The notes under the pieces were generated by a model. It had not been told where the DNA came from. It did no database searches and saw nothing but the letters and a program-made list of their open reading frames with translations. Positions 36,797-50,482 of a stretch of 64,000 bases of DNA are shown here, in pieces. Both the position numbers and the translations under genes were made by a program. The DNA is from Watersipora subatra (Eukaryota; Bryozoa; Gymnolaemata; Cheilostomatida; Watersiporidae): the NCBI RefSeq assembly GCF_963576615.1, contig NC_088711.1:26320182-26384181 (forward strand), in the 5' to 3' direction. How positions within the stretch are numbered: position 1 is the first letter of the stretch; each line of letters opens with the position of its first letter.

Positions 36797-39700
36797 ATGA
36801 ACCATAGAGAATTGTTATATTACTGTGTGGAGATCCTTGACTCATATACCAATACATTTCTATCGCCTGAAGATCACTTATCTGACTATCTTGAAACCAG
36901 AGTAAGTACAATATACAAATTAAGTTAATAATTTAGTGCTTTAGTGTCATTGAGGATTATCTATACAACTCCAATACATCTCAGGAGCTTTTGGTTGTTC
37001 ATTGGTCTTAATCTTTGCATCTGAATGAGGTGGCCTCGGTTCACTCTCAGCGCCTTCCGTATCTTTTTTATAACTTACATAGCACAAACAGCATTGTACT
37101 GTTTTAATTTTACAAAGAAATTTATATAATATCAATCAGTTAATTTTTACTACTATGTGTTGCCAAATACAGTTTTTGTGGGAACATTTTCTGGTTGCTT
37201 CATGTGACTTTTGACAAAGTTATTCAGATATTTTTACTAAACTCATAGTAACAGTAAATAAAACTCACAGAATGCTTATAGTCTGGTACCCCTGTGAGCC
37301 ACCTTAAAAGGTTTTTTAAGCGGGTTTTACATACCTTAGACTAATGTAGTACAGGAGCACCTGTGGTTGGATGCCTTTTTTAACATCACCGATGGTCTTT
37401 GTATGACTGCAACAGCTGACTTACTGATCATAAGTTGATGCCCTAAAATGCTAATTTTTTTTTCCTTCAAACATTTTACATATGACCAAATGGAGACGCT
37501 AGCAAATTTAGGTAATTATTTAATGCATGGCGCTTGTTTTGTAGGGTTTAAAGGATGTTGATGCTACATTTGTCTCTGAGGTGTTCTCTGGTGTTTTACG
37601 ATATCAGAATGTAGCTTTGGTTGTAACCAAACCTTTTTATAACACTCAAGGAAAGGGAGTGCCATTTTCTCATGAATCTCTCCTCAAAGGTTTGTTTATA
37701 TCTTACCAACAATATCATAAAATTAATTTCATTCAGCCGTATTTGTTTAATTATTATTATTAAACATTTTAAATAAATAGTGGAAATTGTTACATGTTAA
37801 CGAAGTATACAATCATCATTTTGGCGATTTCATTTTTTTAGATTATTTGAGTTAGCCAACTGTAAAAAAGTAAACTTGCAGGATATTTAAATACAATTTT
37901 TCTGATATCTGTTAGTACTGAAAAAGTGATTTTTGTTTATTTTTCAGTGCTCACATACCTGGCGCTGTTCAGGATAGATGAGATAGGGATGGCTCACTTC
38001 CGCAGATTTGTGCGCACTCAAGATTTCAACATAATGTACAAAGTGAGTTTCAACGACAATATACATTTTAGCCAGTAAGCAAACTTTATGGAGGCAAATA
38101 GAGATCTCAAATTATATTTTCTTGCGGGGGAGTGCTACCTCCACTACTCTTATTACGTACTGTAAAAACCCTAAACTACTTCATACAACTGTTAATTTTT
38201 TTAGTTTTTACTCAAAAAATTAATTGAATGCCAGATGCAATATATTATCAATATGACCTCTGTGGTCATCTGCCTACGTCAGCGCAAGTCAATTCTAGAT
38301 GGGAAATGAAGTTGTTAACAAACCTGATTAGTGTACTAGCGTACTAGTGTACTAGCGTACTAGCGTACTAGCGTACTAGTGTACTAGCGCAGTTTTGTGT
38401 TGCAATTCTAAATTTTGTATTAATACAAAGAGGAAAAAACTTGGTTTGCATTATTGCTCCTTCCTTCCTAAGCCTTTGAAGTATTTCAGCCATGTATCGC
38501 ATCTAATATATATTTATTCATCATTAATATGTATGTCATCTATTATATTGTACCGCTCAAACTGTTAGTACTTTGTTTAGCTTTATCCGTACAGCAGCAT
38601 ATATTATACGCAGAACACAGTTTATACAACTACATGTACAAACATAGTTTGTGAAATATAATATTACACAAGGATACATACTCACTCCTCTTTCTAAAAT
38701 CTGATTTAACTAATTTGTAGTTTCTCAACTTTTTTACAAATGATGCAAATCTGCGGAGCTGGATGAAAGACGAATGGTGCAAGTTGTACGACGTTACGTT
38801 TGTTCAGACAACTCTTCTTTCTCCCATAACGAGGTTTGTTTTCTCTTGATGCGATTTACGTGTAATCGATTTTATTCAATTTTTACTATCAAATTTGTCT
38901 CAAGGTTGTTTTCTGCTGAATGTCAAAGATACTTTAAATTAATAAAAACAGAGAAAAATAGAGACAAAAGAAAAGAGAAATGGAGACAGTAAATTGGGCC
39001 ACTCATTTTTTATTTTTAGGTTCACAGATTTTTTCAACATATTTTAGAGTATGTCGGTGGAAATAAAAATAAAAGTGTCAATGTCTGTTTTTTTTTTGCA
39101 TTTTGTAGTCGTTGTACCCTGTAAATTCTTCAAAGGGTAAAACAATAGCTCTTTCAAATTAATTGAAACAGAGACAAATAGAGACATAGAGACAGAAAAA
39201 AAAGAGAAATGGAGACAGTAAATTGATAAAAATAAAAAAAACAGAAATTATTAAATTTTATCCAAAGTTTATGCTAACTTACATCATCCAATAGTCTCTT
39301 GTAAATAGGTAAAAAGACAGGAGAGGTTTACACATACGTGCTGAGTTAATACTAAAATATTTAGTTATCAAAATTTCAGCTATAAATTATTATAACTTGT
39401 TATGACGTTTGTTGAATGGTAGCATAGAAATCTGTTCTTGATTTTCTAACTTATGGCCGTCAGTGGTAAAGCTTCTGGCATGCAATGTCTGTAATCTGTG
39501 TGTATGGTCAAGGTGGCTTCCAGAGTTGAGGGAACTGGTGGAAGAACTCAAGAAGAAGGTGGATGCTAGACAGGGTTCATCAAAGAAAGAGTTGCCTCTC
39601 ACCAAAGTTCAAGAGTTCAACCTGACTAGGCCACGCCCCAGAAGTGTACCACTCCCTCAACCGGTAGGCCAGAGTAACATATTTTTAAGCTGATGTGGAA

Positions 39701-42700
39701 TTAACTTTAAACTCTCATGTACAGTTTGTGTAGATTGACTTACACTGTATACGCATATCTTGAATATTAGTTTAATAGTGATGTTTTTGTCAATGCCATG
39801 AGTGTAGGATAACTTCACTAGTCACTGCTCAAACATTGTGTGTAGGCATTCCAGCCATAAAGTTCTATGCTTGGTTATCAAAGTGAAGAGGTTTTGTTGT
39901 CGCTAGTCCTGTAAGCGCCAGGTTCTCTGGCTGAGCTACTTGAATGACTGATGAAATATTTTAAAATTTAAACTAAAGATAGGACTTGGCAAGTTGGTTG
40001 TACTGATTGATGATTTAGTAATTTTTTTTTTAAAACCGCTGAAATTGGTGGAATGTTAGTTGACACCTAATTCATAGGGAGGAAAAACCTTAGCCCTCCT
40101 TTGATGACATCAGAGGTTATGACATCAGTTCACCATTCTGCACTATGGAAACTTCTATTTTTAGAGGCTTGTTTTTTAACGGCAAATTAACTGGAGTTTT
40201 TAAATATTAATGAGTTTTTTTGTGAAAACATACTCACAGACAAGAACCTTAAACGTAAAGTGAAATTAACATGCAATTTTCAGATCCCGAAACTAAAAAA
40301 ACACAAACCGGTACCAAAGACAGTTTATGAGCCACCCAAGGAGATTGGTAAGCTGCAAGAGAAGCGTGTAGAGAACCGCCGGGCTGCCGAGGGGCGACTC
40401 ATGGACTCGTCTAAGAAACAATTCACATGCGCCAACCCAAACAAGTCAGTGAAAACGGAGAAGAAACTCGAGCGAATAAGAATGGATGCAGACAAGAAAT
40501 TAAAGTTTGACAGTTATAAAGCTAAGCCTCTGCCAAAGGAGGTCATGGTAGGTGTTTGAATACGGTAAAATCCTGTTGCCAGTGTGATTGGTGCTCATAC
40601 ACTGATATTATTTTCTGAAATATCTATTTGGACAAAGTCTGATTGGATTTTAGACAATATTTTTCTGCATATTTTAGTTAGAAGTGCAGAGTGTGAAGGG
40701 CTTTTTATAACATCTTTAATGTGTAGTAGTTCTGTGAGCAACTGTTGGGTTGCATACATGCTGGTCGTTTCTATTTAGAATTACATCAGGTTGGGGGCCA
40801 CCGGCGCAGCCCGTTACGCGTAGCATTTATATACCCTAGGACACTTATGTATTCGCCTCATCTAACTTTCGCATTTTCGCGGAGTCATCCTCTCGCGAAA
40901 ATTTCATGTGCGAAACTAAACTATCATAATGAACGAGCGAAAACGTGAAATTAAATAGCTTTGTTCATTGATAGTTCAAGAAACAACTGGCAGCAAGCGA
41001 TCAAATTGCATTATCGACTTCGCCCCCCACCATTCTACCTGCGGTTCACAATTACAAACTAGTCCCAAATTGAAATTTTTTTCTTATTGGTAAACCAGGC
41101 CCATATTCTCTGGAGTGGCTGGCCGGCTGAGCCGTCCCAACTTTTTAGGAACTTTCCGCGGCTAAGTACAGTCAAACTCGGATAACTCGCCCTCGAATAA
41201 AATGTAACATTTCATCTCAAACACAAGGTTAACTCGAACGGATTTGTTTGGTCCGTTCCCACGCAATGATAAATTGCTTCAGATAACTCGACCTCAACAT
41301 CATTTATTCGAAAAGTTATTTGCCCAACGGCTATGGAGATGGTTTTTATCGCTGTAGAACATCACTTTATTCGAAGCCATAGAGACAAACATCAACTTTT
41401 AGTAGAGGCGTCATTATTATCATCATCATCAGTGGCAAAATATTCTTGTTAACGACCTTTATAAAGGTTTGCAAAATATCAAGTTTTACCAAACATCCGC
41501 TTGGCCATGTCCCATCGAAAGTGTGGAAACCTCCGTATGAACTTAAAATAAAATCGGCAAAATTGATCTTTGTTAAAACGCTCAAAAGAAAAAGATGTCT
41601 TTTTTTCTGAGTGTCTTAACTGCAGTCAAGTTTTGCCTATTTTAATTTAAAAACGTCTCGTCAGTCACATCACCTAAAACAAAACAAATCTCAAAAAATA
41701 GAAAAATGTTGATACTTTCCGGTAAAAGTTTTTAAAACTTTACACGAGAGGCCCGGCTGAGGCCCTACATAAGAAAAACCTGTTGGGGGCTTACACCAGC
41801 CCCCTCAACACCCCCAGGTGTTTGTAACTAGTCGTCTAACATTAGCCGCCCCAACTTGCAACCAGTGAATACAGGCCTGCGGTGAACTGAACCCGAGGAA
41901 TCTAATTATGTTTGTTCCACTGCATTTATTTTCACATCACTATATTTTCGCACTCATCAGAGCTGCGAAATTAAGTTGCAGTGAAATTTTACTCTGTATG
42001 CTACTCACGAAACTAAATACTAGCGAAATATAAGTGTCCTAGGGTAGTTTATCTCACTAAAGCTTTCATGTAGCATAACCAGTAGAATTCCTACTAGCAT
42101 TTTCAATAATTGCAAAAAATTGTTTCAATCCCAGGCTATGTTCAGTTAACGATGTTGGTTTTATCGCTGACTTTGTAACTACTTTGGTTAGGTTATGTGG
42201 AGAAAGAGAATGGTGAGTGGTTATCCATAGAGCTATGCTAGAGAGCGAACAACTCCCACCCTGTCATGTATCTATTGTACTAGCTAGTCTGTTTATCTGC
42301 TCATTCTACCCGCTCTCTTCATACTACACTTCCCAATACACACACATTCTCACACTCCCCCTGCGATGCAGTATACCAGGTGGCTGAGAGCTACTTGCTA
42401 ACTCTTGTATGTAAGGCATAGATTGCTTGTTAACTTTTTTTTATCCTACTTAATTCCTTGGGTGCTCTACAGGCGCCCCGAGCTACTTGTTTCTGCCGCT
42501 ACCGAAGGTTCTTGTGACAGGCTTTTTTTATCCATGTGTAAATTGTTTTTATAATACCCCAAATTTCCTTTTGTGCTTTGAAATTTTGTTTTTTGCCTTT
42601 GTTTATGTAATCTTGTTATCAATTGAGTATTTGTGGATATAATTTTGGTTCCCAGGCTATGTGAAGGAAATGTGCGCTATCACTAGATAATATGTACATA

Positions 42701-45700
42701 TAAGCATATAGAGCATATTGTGGCAATTTTGCATTTGCTCCATTTCGTCTTATGCTTCAATTTCCAGCAATCTGATGTGCCAATTCGACTGAATGCTGCC
42801 ACTATCATGAGAGAAGGAAAGCTGTTTAAAGAAAGGGAGCAAGAGATTATCAAGAAGTAAGGCAATGCCCTATGCTGACTTCTCCAGTTCTGTCATGGAA
42901 ACATGTGCTGTATCGCTTTTTGTAAATGGAATTATATAGGTAGCTCAAAATCTGTTTTTTTTTCCAACACCGATTTTTTCCAAATTTGGTTTTACCGACT
43001 GGTAGTGTTTTTTAGACTAGAAAGTTTGGAATCGGGTGCCCACGATCCTACAAAGTTTTTGAAATGGCAAAATGAAATGAGACAGAAGGATCTAGAAGCT
43101 GAGCTAGCGGCAGTTGAGCGGAGACGACTCGAAGGCATGATGAGTCATGAAGATGCCATCTTGGCTAGGCAAAAGCTTATCGGAGATAACCAAAAGAAGG
43201 TGGAAGAGATGAAACAGGAAACGAAAGAATTAATGCAAAGGTAACCTTTTTATTGATAGTCACTTGAACTAAAAATATTCGCCAACAACATGTCTCGTTG
43301 ACATGATGATTGACATAGATGACTGACTCATCTATGTGGGTAGTTGAGTATGCAAAGTCGATTAAGTTTTTTTTCTGACTTTAGGTATCTCGAGGATCGT
43401 TTGGAAGAAGAGCAGTTGATGCGGTCACTCGTTGAGATGGTGCTAGGAGGCAGGGAGAATGCTAAGGAGGCCAAGAAGAAGCTTGTGCAGTATAAGGCCA
43501 AGATCGTACAGGAAGTGAATGAAGAGAGCAAGGAACTGATGCGTCAGGCCCTTGAGGAGGTTAGTTGATTACTTTTTGCTTTTTCTAGGTTGCTTTTTAG
43601 ACAGTGTATAGCTGATAGCCATCCATGTGCCTATGGTTTCTTTTATGTTTGAAAAATTGCTAGCGAGGAAAGCTGGCATGGCATGCTGATAAAACTCACC
43701 TTTCTTATAGAAGGCGTCAAGTTATTTTTGGCTCTGAACGCTGTGTAGACTCTGAACGATGTGTAGACTCTGAACGCTGTGTAGACTCTGAACGATGTGT
43801 AGACTCTGAACGCTGTGTAGACTCTGAACGATGTGTAGACTCTGAACGATGTGTAGACTCTGAACGATGTGTAGACTCTGAACGATGTGTAGACTCTGAA
43901 CGATGTGTAGACTCTGAACGATGTGTAGACTCTGAACGCTGTGTAGACTCTGAACGATGTGTAGACTCTGAACGCTGTGTAGACTCTGAACGATGTGTAG
44001 ACTCTGAACGATGTGTAGACTCTGAACGATGTGTAGACTCTGAACGATGTGTAGACTCTGAACGCTGTGTAGACTGGTGACAAAAACAGCATCCAAATGT
44101 AAAACAGTTTTTATAGATATTACCTGATGTCTTGTCGCGAAATATAAAAACTTTAATCGTTGCATTGAAATGGAATGAAGTAGTCTTTTTCTTGTGTTTA
44201 CAGTTAATCTTCTACTTATGAAGCTAATTTGTTTTGACATCTGCTTCATTTTTTAAAACCACTACATGTCAGAGTAAATATTTCTATAAGAAGGCATGAT
44301 GATTTGTTTAATTTGTTTAAGCTTACAAACCTATGAGGATTTTTTAATAAATGCGGCAGGCAATTAAGCACAGCATAAATAAATGCATTATATTTATCTG
44401 TGTGAAAATTAGAAGTAAATTCTTTAATTATGTGAAAAACAAATCTAATAAAATAATAATAAATAGGAAAAAGATTTATGATTACTTCGCCTTAGAGACC
44501 TGCGATCAGATCTGTAGATAAGAGATGTGGAAGTTTAGAGGTAGCAACAGAAATACACTTACTTTAGTTGAAAGAGCTGAAGTTTAAAACTAACTTAGCT
44601 TATATATTTTTTTTTTTCAATTTTTATGTTTTGTTTCAAGTTTGTACTAGCCTATTGATTTCAATTTTTTGAGGACTTTTGAACATCATGTTTTAATTTA
44701 TTTAAATTGTAGAGAAAAATGTTTATTTCTAGTTTGACATTGAATTTTGGAAAATTTGTATGTTTAGGTAATCATAAGTTGAAGTTAAGTGTATTTTGTT
44801 ATCAACTATGGATGGCATTCATTCCATAAAATCTATACGTAAGGGAATGGTATCAATTACTTATATCAAAATTTTTTAGCTCACTGCAGAACTTGAGCTA
44901 TGTAGCCTTGGGTACAGGCTGCTTTACTGATCTACTAGTTTGAACTTAAGCAAGCTTATCTATTCTATAAATTCTTCTCATCTTCTAGCCATCGTACTCT
45001 TACTTCTAAAATATAACATCATGGACCAATATGTGTGAGCACTGGCTGACACCAATGTTGTACTAATCCTGATGTCGTCATATATACAGTAGAAAAGATT
45101 AAACAAGTACGATCTTTGGTATCGTTATGCTGACTTTTATAAATACATAGTTTTGTGTTCTTACGTAAAGCTAAGCTAAAGAGAAAGTTTCGAGTTGAAA
45201 GTTCAAAGCAGGCGATAAATACCGAAACTCGCCGGTTCCAACTAACTTTGATGTCTATTTGCGCTAGAGCTTGTTTTATATATCTATGTTTGTCAGGCTT
45301 TAAAAGGAGACTAATTTAGAAAATGTCCAAATAAAATGTATAAATTGCTAATACTATTTGTATATAATAAAATGAGTCGCACTTTTATATCAAATTTGCT
45401 CTTACAAACATTTTTGTTATAGTTTGCCAATTAGTCATTCTTGTTGTGATATTATTTAGTACTATCTACTAGCTGGCACCGTGTGCTCTAATGTGATGGT
45501 TTGATTGGTAGGCAGAGGAAGAGATGAAGAGGAAGGTCGAGCTTATACACCAGATCAGGGCCATGGAGGCAGCACCTATAAGTAGGAACAAGTTGGTCGA
45601 CTTCACTGAGACAGCAGGCTACAGATTTCTTAACGAGATGTCTATTGCGGAAGTGAGTCATAGGGATTAGTCGTTTTTTGGTTGCTATGGGAACAAAGTT

Positions 45701-48700
45701 TCCTTTGAAAACAATATGGCTACAAGAAATTATGACTAATTTTATATGCAAAAAGTGGAACTCGGAACCACATATCTTAGCTTGGAAGCATAATAGTGAA
45801 CATCTGCTGGTGAGACTTGCATAGTATTGTTATACTGCCATCATTGGCGATATAAAATCAACTATTAGCATTAAATATGTTATTCATTGCTTACAAATAT
45901 TGTCATGGTGTGATGAATGCTAATCAACTGATAATAGTACTGCAAAATAATATTTTATATTTATAGAGGAAAACCCACTGCGGTGTGGTTAGGATGGTGT
46001 GATGAGGCGCTTTTGCCATTCAGTGCCAAATTATTTGACATTTATCAAATTGTGATGGAATTGAGATATTTGGATACCATACAGCTCTTGCAAAAAAATA
46101 ACTGTAATAACATTGTACTGTTTACATACACTTTAAAGAGATGAAAAAGTTGAAAATATTGTAGTCACATTTGAAAGCGAGTGCTTGGGCTACAGAATGA
46201 GGGGTAATTTGCAATAACAAGCAATAAACTGTACAACAGGAAAGATAATTTGACCAATCACAATTTAGAATCATATTATCTTAATTTGATTGGCCCAAAA
46301 TGCATAATCACAAAGAAACTTTTGAGTTTTTAAAACTTATTCACCTGATGGTTCCATTTGACTTGCTAATTCTCCAGCTGCTATCGGACCACATCTAATA
46401 GGTTGAAGTGAGTCGAACCTTAATCGACAGGTTTCAGTGATTTATTACCAGCCAGTCGTTGTGTGTGCCTCAATTTATATAACTCTCAACCGGTGATCAC
46501 ATGTATATGAACATGCTAATAATAGATTAAAGTCATACTATGAAAAGTTTCAACTATGAAACAATCAGAAACATCTAGATTGTAGATTCTTTGCGTATCA
46601 TCAAGTACTACTAGCGTGCTGATATATCTGATATACGCTGTAGCTGAGAGAGCGTCTGTCACTTCTCAAAGAACAGCAAGCCGAGCAAGAGGAGAGCAAA
46701 CGCACGGAGATTCTTGAAAACAAGCAGGCAAAGGATAGGATGCTGATGAATACACTGACAGTCATATCCAAGCACCGGGCTGAGGAGACGCGAACCAGGG
46801 CTGAACAGTAAGGATTCAGTTGTACTTGAGTGTGTTGCTCTAGTGCTTGTTTGAAGAGTCATGTTATTCAAAAACTCATTACAGTGTTTGATGTCTCTTG
46901 GAAAATTTTTTCTGTTTCTTCAGTTGTGATGAAATCATTTCATCAATAAATATGTGTTTGAGATTGTGTTGAAATTAACTTACATTTGATTGGCTACTAT
47001 CTTTCTCCTGTCTTCCCATGACTTGATGACACATGGTTATTGGAGTGTGCAAGTTTAATACTGATTTACTACATTTTCATTTTTCCATTTCTGAACTTTC
47101 ATTTTTTAACTGAGTTTCAAGGCCTGTTCATCACAGTTGCTATACTTCAACACTTCACTGAAATTCCTATGATAATTAATACACTCAAACTGCCAAAAGT
47201 ACTTAACGTAAAACCTCAATTTGAATGCCATAGCGCTGTATTTTTCAACCCTTTCTCTATAGTGGCGGTCAAATAGAGGCGGTGTTCTAATAGAGGCTGA
47301 CATTGTATTTTTCTAATAGCTCGTCAGAATTTTGGGAAGATAAATTTTAATTTAACCTCGTTACTGCCGAAGCGAATGTTGCCTATATTTTGCACTCCCC
47401 TTCGAATGAAGCGACTTAACTCTTTTACATGCAAAGAATCTACTAACTTACCTCCAACTTGTTGTATATCTTTAAATAAATATGCATTGAAAAGCCTAAA
47501 GGTATTTCTACCAGTTAATATTTATTGCTTGCAATTTACGTCTGATGATATTATCGCCTGTGCCCTGCTTCGCAATTTGTTGAAGCTTTCAATTTTTTCA
47601 TTTTCTTCCAAATTTGAAGGCATATATTTATTTTATAACTATATTGAACAATGAGACGTAAAAGCTCATTGTACTCATTGATATATTTTCAAAAGTTTGC
47701 AGCCAAAACTAGCTTTTTATGTGCATTAGAAGAGGAGTTAAGAGATCTCGATCCATTGTAAGTCGAGTTTAAATAGTTGCAATGTTGCTATCAAATAATA
47801 TGCTATAAATCTGCAGATTTATACTTTATATAATAATATTCTATCAAATGCTATAAATATATATTAGGGAACAAGTGACTTAAACAAACCCTACTAAGAA
47901 TACATTTAAAAATAAAAATTAACAATTTTTAAAACAAAAATATTTGCATCGTTTGCTCGGCCAGTTGCGTTCTGATTGTTGCTTTACTTTGGAACAATTT
48001 CATTTTCTTGTGGATGTCCAATACTTTCCACAATGTCTTCTGGTCTCAACTCTTGTCAGTATTAGCATCTAATTAGCATCTAAATAATTTTTAGCAGAAC
48101 AAAACTTGCAAAGACAAACTTTGCGTTTCACACAAATAATGATAAACATTTAGTCGGATGGAAGCTAAGCACCACTTTTTTAGCCTAAAACTAATCATTC
48201 ATATACCATCGTAAATGTAAACCATTATTTAAATATGCTGAAATATCAAGAACGGGTTAAACAAGGAACTACTATTAGCCTGATAGAGTAATTAATTATT
48301 TCTATGGTGTTGCTTTCAAAGTTTTAATAAAAAAACCGAAAAGCTTTGAAGTTGGAAAATGGACTTCGGTACGAACAGAAACAACAAAAGAATTAATTAT
48401 TATTGATGTAACAAAGTCATTATTAGTGCGATTTATGGACACTTTTCTACTGATCACTCGCTATTATGGGTTCGTAAAGATCAAATAATGTCAAAGTGGT
48501 GGTCAAATGGAGGTGGCGTTCAGTTAGAGGTTTTAGGGTAATTTTTTCGGGGTAGAGTAAGAGGGGTAGAGTTGTTATAATTAATAGCAATAGTTGTTAT
48601 AAGCAATAGCAATAATTAGTTCGAAAAGTTTCAAGTTCTGTCTGGTTTTTCTATGGTTTTAGCGATCGATATAAATTAATTTAAAATCGAATGGTTTTTG

Positions 48701-50311
48701 GTGCAAAAAGTGCAAAGTCTGGTTTATTGCTTTTCCGTTCTTCTATTTCTGCAGTTTTCGTTTGTACGCTTTTTCTCAATGCTCAGATGTCAAATTTCTG
48801 CTCCTTATGAGATGGTAACTTCTGAATGTGAGAAATTTTTCATTTTTTGCCTTCAGACGGGCTAACTCCAAAGTTAGAAAGGAGAGCACAAAGGAGACTT
48901 TATTACGCAACGATGAAAAGCTTACTGCTCTACAGGAAAAACTTGAGCAAAAGAAAGCTGAGCGTCTCGAGTTGCAGCAGAAGACAAAAACGAAACCTTC
49001 CCAGTCCTCCATTCAGCATACGAAAGCTTTGATGAAAGAAAAGGTTAGTTTATTTCCTCTACCCTCTGTTCTTGCCTAATCAATGAAACACAAACAATTT
49101 ACATTTGACGAGAGGGTTGATAATATATTTGGAGTTATGGTAAACTAGAGAAGGTTTAATAGGCTGAGGGATGAATGCCAAATTGTCGGATGATACCAAA
49201 GATTTAAATTTAGCTAGATGATTCCGGCTAAGGGTATAGCTTAGATTTAGCTGATCTAGTTTTTATGGACTCCAATCTTGTTTCAACACTTGTGCAGATT
49301 TATCATGTTTGTTCTTGTATATTAATAGAATTTGACTTTTTGTCCTGTAGTTAAATGAGACAACAAGAGCTGATATAGACACATGTAGGTGGTATGCTGT
49401 ATAAAAATAAAATTCTTGCAATCTTTTTCTAGAAACATTTTTTTGTTAATCGATACTCTATCAACTATTTCATGATGATATTATTCAGTTAATTTTATTC
49501 TACTCATGCAAGAATCATAGGCAGGCCTGCAGCTTAGCATCGATACGTAATTTGAAGGCATGCATATTCTCATACATAGAGGAAACAATACCTATTATCT
49601 ATTATTTTGATCAGGAGCAGGTTTATTTTTGTAGCAAGTCTGGTCTTTCTATGTGAAATTAGGACAAAACTTCTAAAACTTTTGCACGTTTATTCTATTA
49701 GTTAGCTTGAAGCAGTTGTGACAATCTTTACTAAATTTTTGTCTGGAGTGAACCAACCAAGCGTTATAAGAAACAGGTCATAGCTGTTGCTGATAGTACT
49801 TTGTTACTGACTCCCGAGAAACTAAATCAAGTCATAGAGCAAACACAATAAAGTAATAGAGCAAACACAATAAAGTCATAGAGCAAACACAATAAAGTAA
49901 TAGAGCAAACACAATCAAGTCATAGGGCGAACGCAATAAGCTTTTTAGACAGAAGTTAACAATTTCAAGCATTTTAAGTCTGTTTCTTCTGTAAGTCTTG
50001 AGATCATCCTTCTACAATTATCAAATGAACTAAATTATGCTTGCATCTATTTATCCTTTGAAAAAGCTGGTTATTTTGTGTGAGTAACGAACAGTTTGTA
50101 GAATATTTTTGTTCAACGAATCTCTCACTTTAATGCTTTCGCTTTACAGACAAAGTTGGAAGAACGGCGTTGGTCTGAGTTGGAGAAGACTAAGAAGAGA
50201 GTGTCAACTCTCGCCTCTGAAGGTGTCATGCCGCCTGCAGCAACGAGTCGATTGGCAGCCACCAATGGTAGTCGATTAGCTGTTCAAAGTCGGCCATTTA
50301 TCATGACATAA
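36797..50311 (+). CDS. CFAP99: Cilia- and flagella-associated protein 99, 13 exons
   Basis: Exons: 36797-36901, 37545-37689, 37948-38042, 38721-38833, 39513-39663, 40284-40547, 42768-42856, 43016-43240, 43385-43559, 45512-45652, 46644-46807, 48857-49043, 50150-50311. All are GT/AG with matching phases and give 671 residues, close to the family length. Family signatures are FLNFFTNDANLRSWMKDEW, the PKLKKHKPVPKTVYEPPKE proline/lysine linker, PIRLNAATIMREG, DPTKFLKWQNEMR, SHEDAILARQ, KLVDFTETAG and NEMSIAELRERL. Residues 1-160 look globular and helical. About 290-650 are highly charged coiled coil. CFAP99 is an axonemal protein of motile cilia and sperm tails. The start at residue M in MNHRELL is the conserved choice, but the same frame opens 26 codons upstream (36719). 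Confidence 0.93.
38328..38389. repeat. 10-bp tandem repeat (GTACTAGCGT), about 6 copies
   Basis: Alternating TGTACTAG and CGTACTAG units in CFAP99 intron 3. Each unit contains the self-complementary core GTAC or CTAG, so the array can pair with itself. Confidence 0.85.
38935..39225. repeat. Duplicated purine-rich segment
   Basis: A roughly 60-base phrase ending AGAGAAATGGAGACAGTAAA appears at 38937-38994 and again at 39160-39222 in CFAP99 intron 4. The second copy has an internal GAGACA expansion. Confidence 0.7.
40829..42050. mobile_element. TIR element, interrupted by a second element
   Basis: The left end reads TACCCTAGGACACTTATGTA then TTCGC. The right end reads, in reverse complement, TACCCTAGGACACTTATATT then TCGC, ending near 42050. 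TTCGC and GCGAAA motifs recur subterminally on both sides. Inside it, starting at 41169, sits a TA-flanked copy of the family found at 4438-5202, so the insertions are nested in CFAP99 intron 6. There is no coding capacity. Confidence 0.65.
41169..41765. mobile_element. Truncated relative of the 4438-5202 element
   Basis: The left end CAGTCAAACTCGGATAACTC is preceded by TA. The following text (CGTTCCCACGCAATGATAAA, then CAGATAACTCGACCTC, then GCCCAACGGC) parallels the right half of the 4438-5202 element in inverse orientation. The matching right terminus is not found; similarity stops near 41765. Confidence 0.65.
43733..44073. repeat. 18-bp minisatellite (TCTGAACGATGTGTAGAC), about 19 copies
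   Basis: Near-perfect 18-bp units differ almost only at one position (GATGTG or GCTGTG), so the array is a binary string of two variants. It is in CFAP99 intron 9, about 175 bases after exon 9. Since 18 is a multiple of three, long repetitive open frames appear on the minus strand but are not genes. Confidence 0.95.
47209..48536. mobile_element. Probable diverged TIR element in CFAP99 intron 11
   Basis: The left boundary reads TAAAACCTCAATTTGAATGC, and the right boundary in reverse complement reads CTAAAACCTCTAACTGAACG. A motif GGTCAAATAGAGGCGG near 47268 also recurs near the right end as GGTCAAATGGAGGTGG. The ends are clearly related, but the exact borders and a target duplication are unclear. 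No coding frame is supported inside. Confidence 0.45.
49831..49935. repeat. 21-22-bp tandem repeat, about 5 copies
   Basis: Units of AAGTCATAGAGCAAACACAA plus T occur with alternating GTCATA and GTAATA, in CFAP99 intron 12. Confidence 0.85.
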
Positions 50312-50476
50312 TTACTTTTTCCCTGCTCTGCTCTCTCTGTTGCTGGAATGGAAAGTGATTTTATTTCATCATACTTTCATCATACTTTCATCATTTTACT
50401 TTCTAACAACTCTCCTACAGTATTCTGTCCATATTTTGATCGACTATTTTTTGTGACTATATACAGTTATATTTGA

Positions 50477-50482
50477 AATAAA
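50477..50482 (+). promoter_or_regulatory. Putative polyadenylation signal for CFAP99 (AATAAA)
   Basis: AATAAA lies about 165 bases after the CFAP99 TAA, a suitable distance for a short 3' UTR. It is the first canonical hexamer downstream. Confidence 0.5.

Noticed and set aside
43643-44249. Minus-strand open frames of 149 and 175 codons with SFRVYT and SLHIVQ repeats
   Set aside because: They are produced by the 18-bp minisatellite, whose period is a multiple of three, within a CFAP99 intron.
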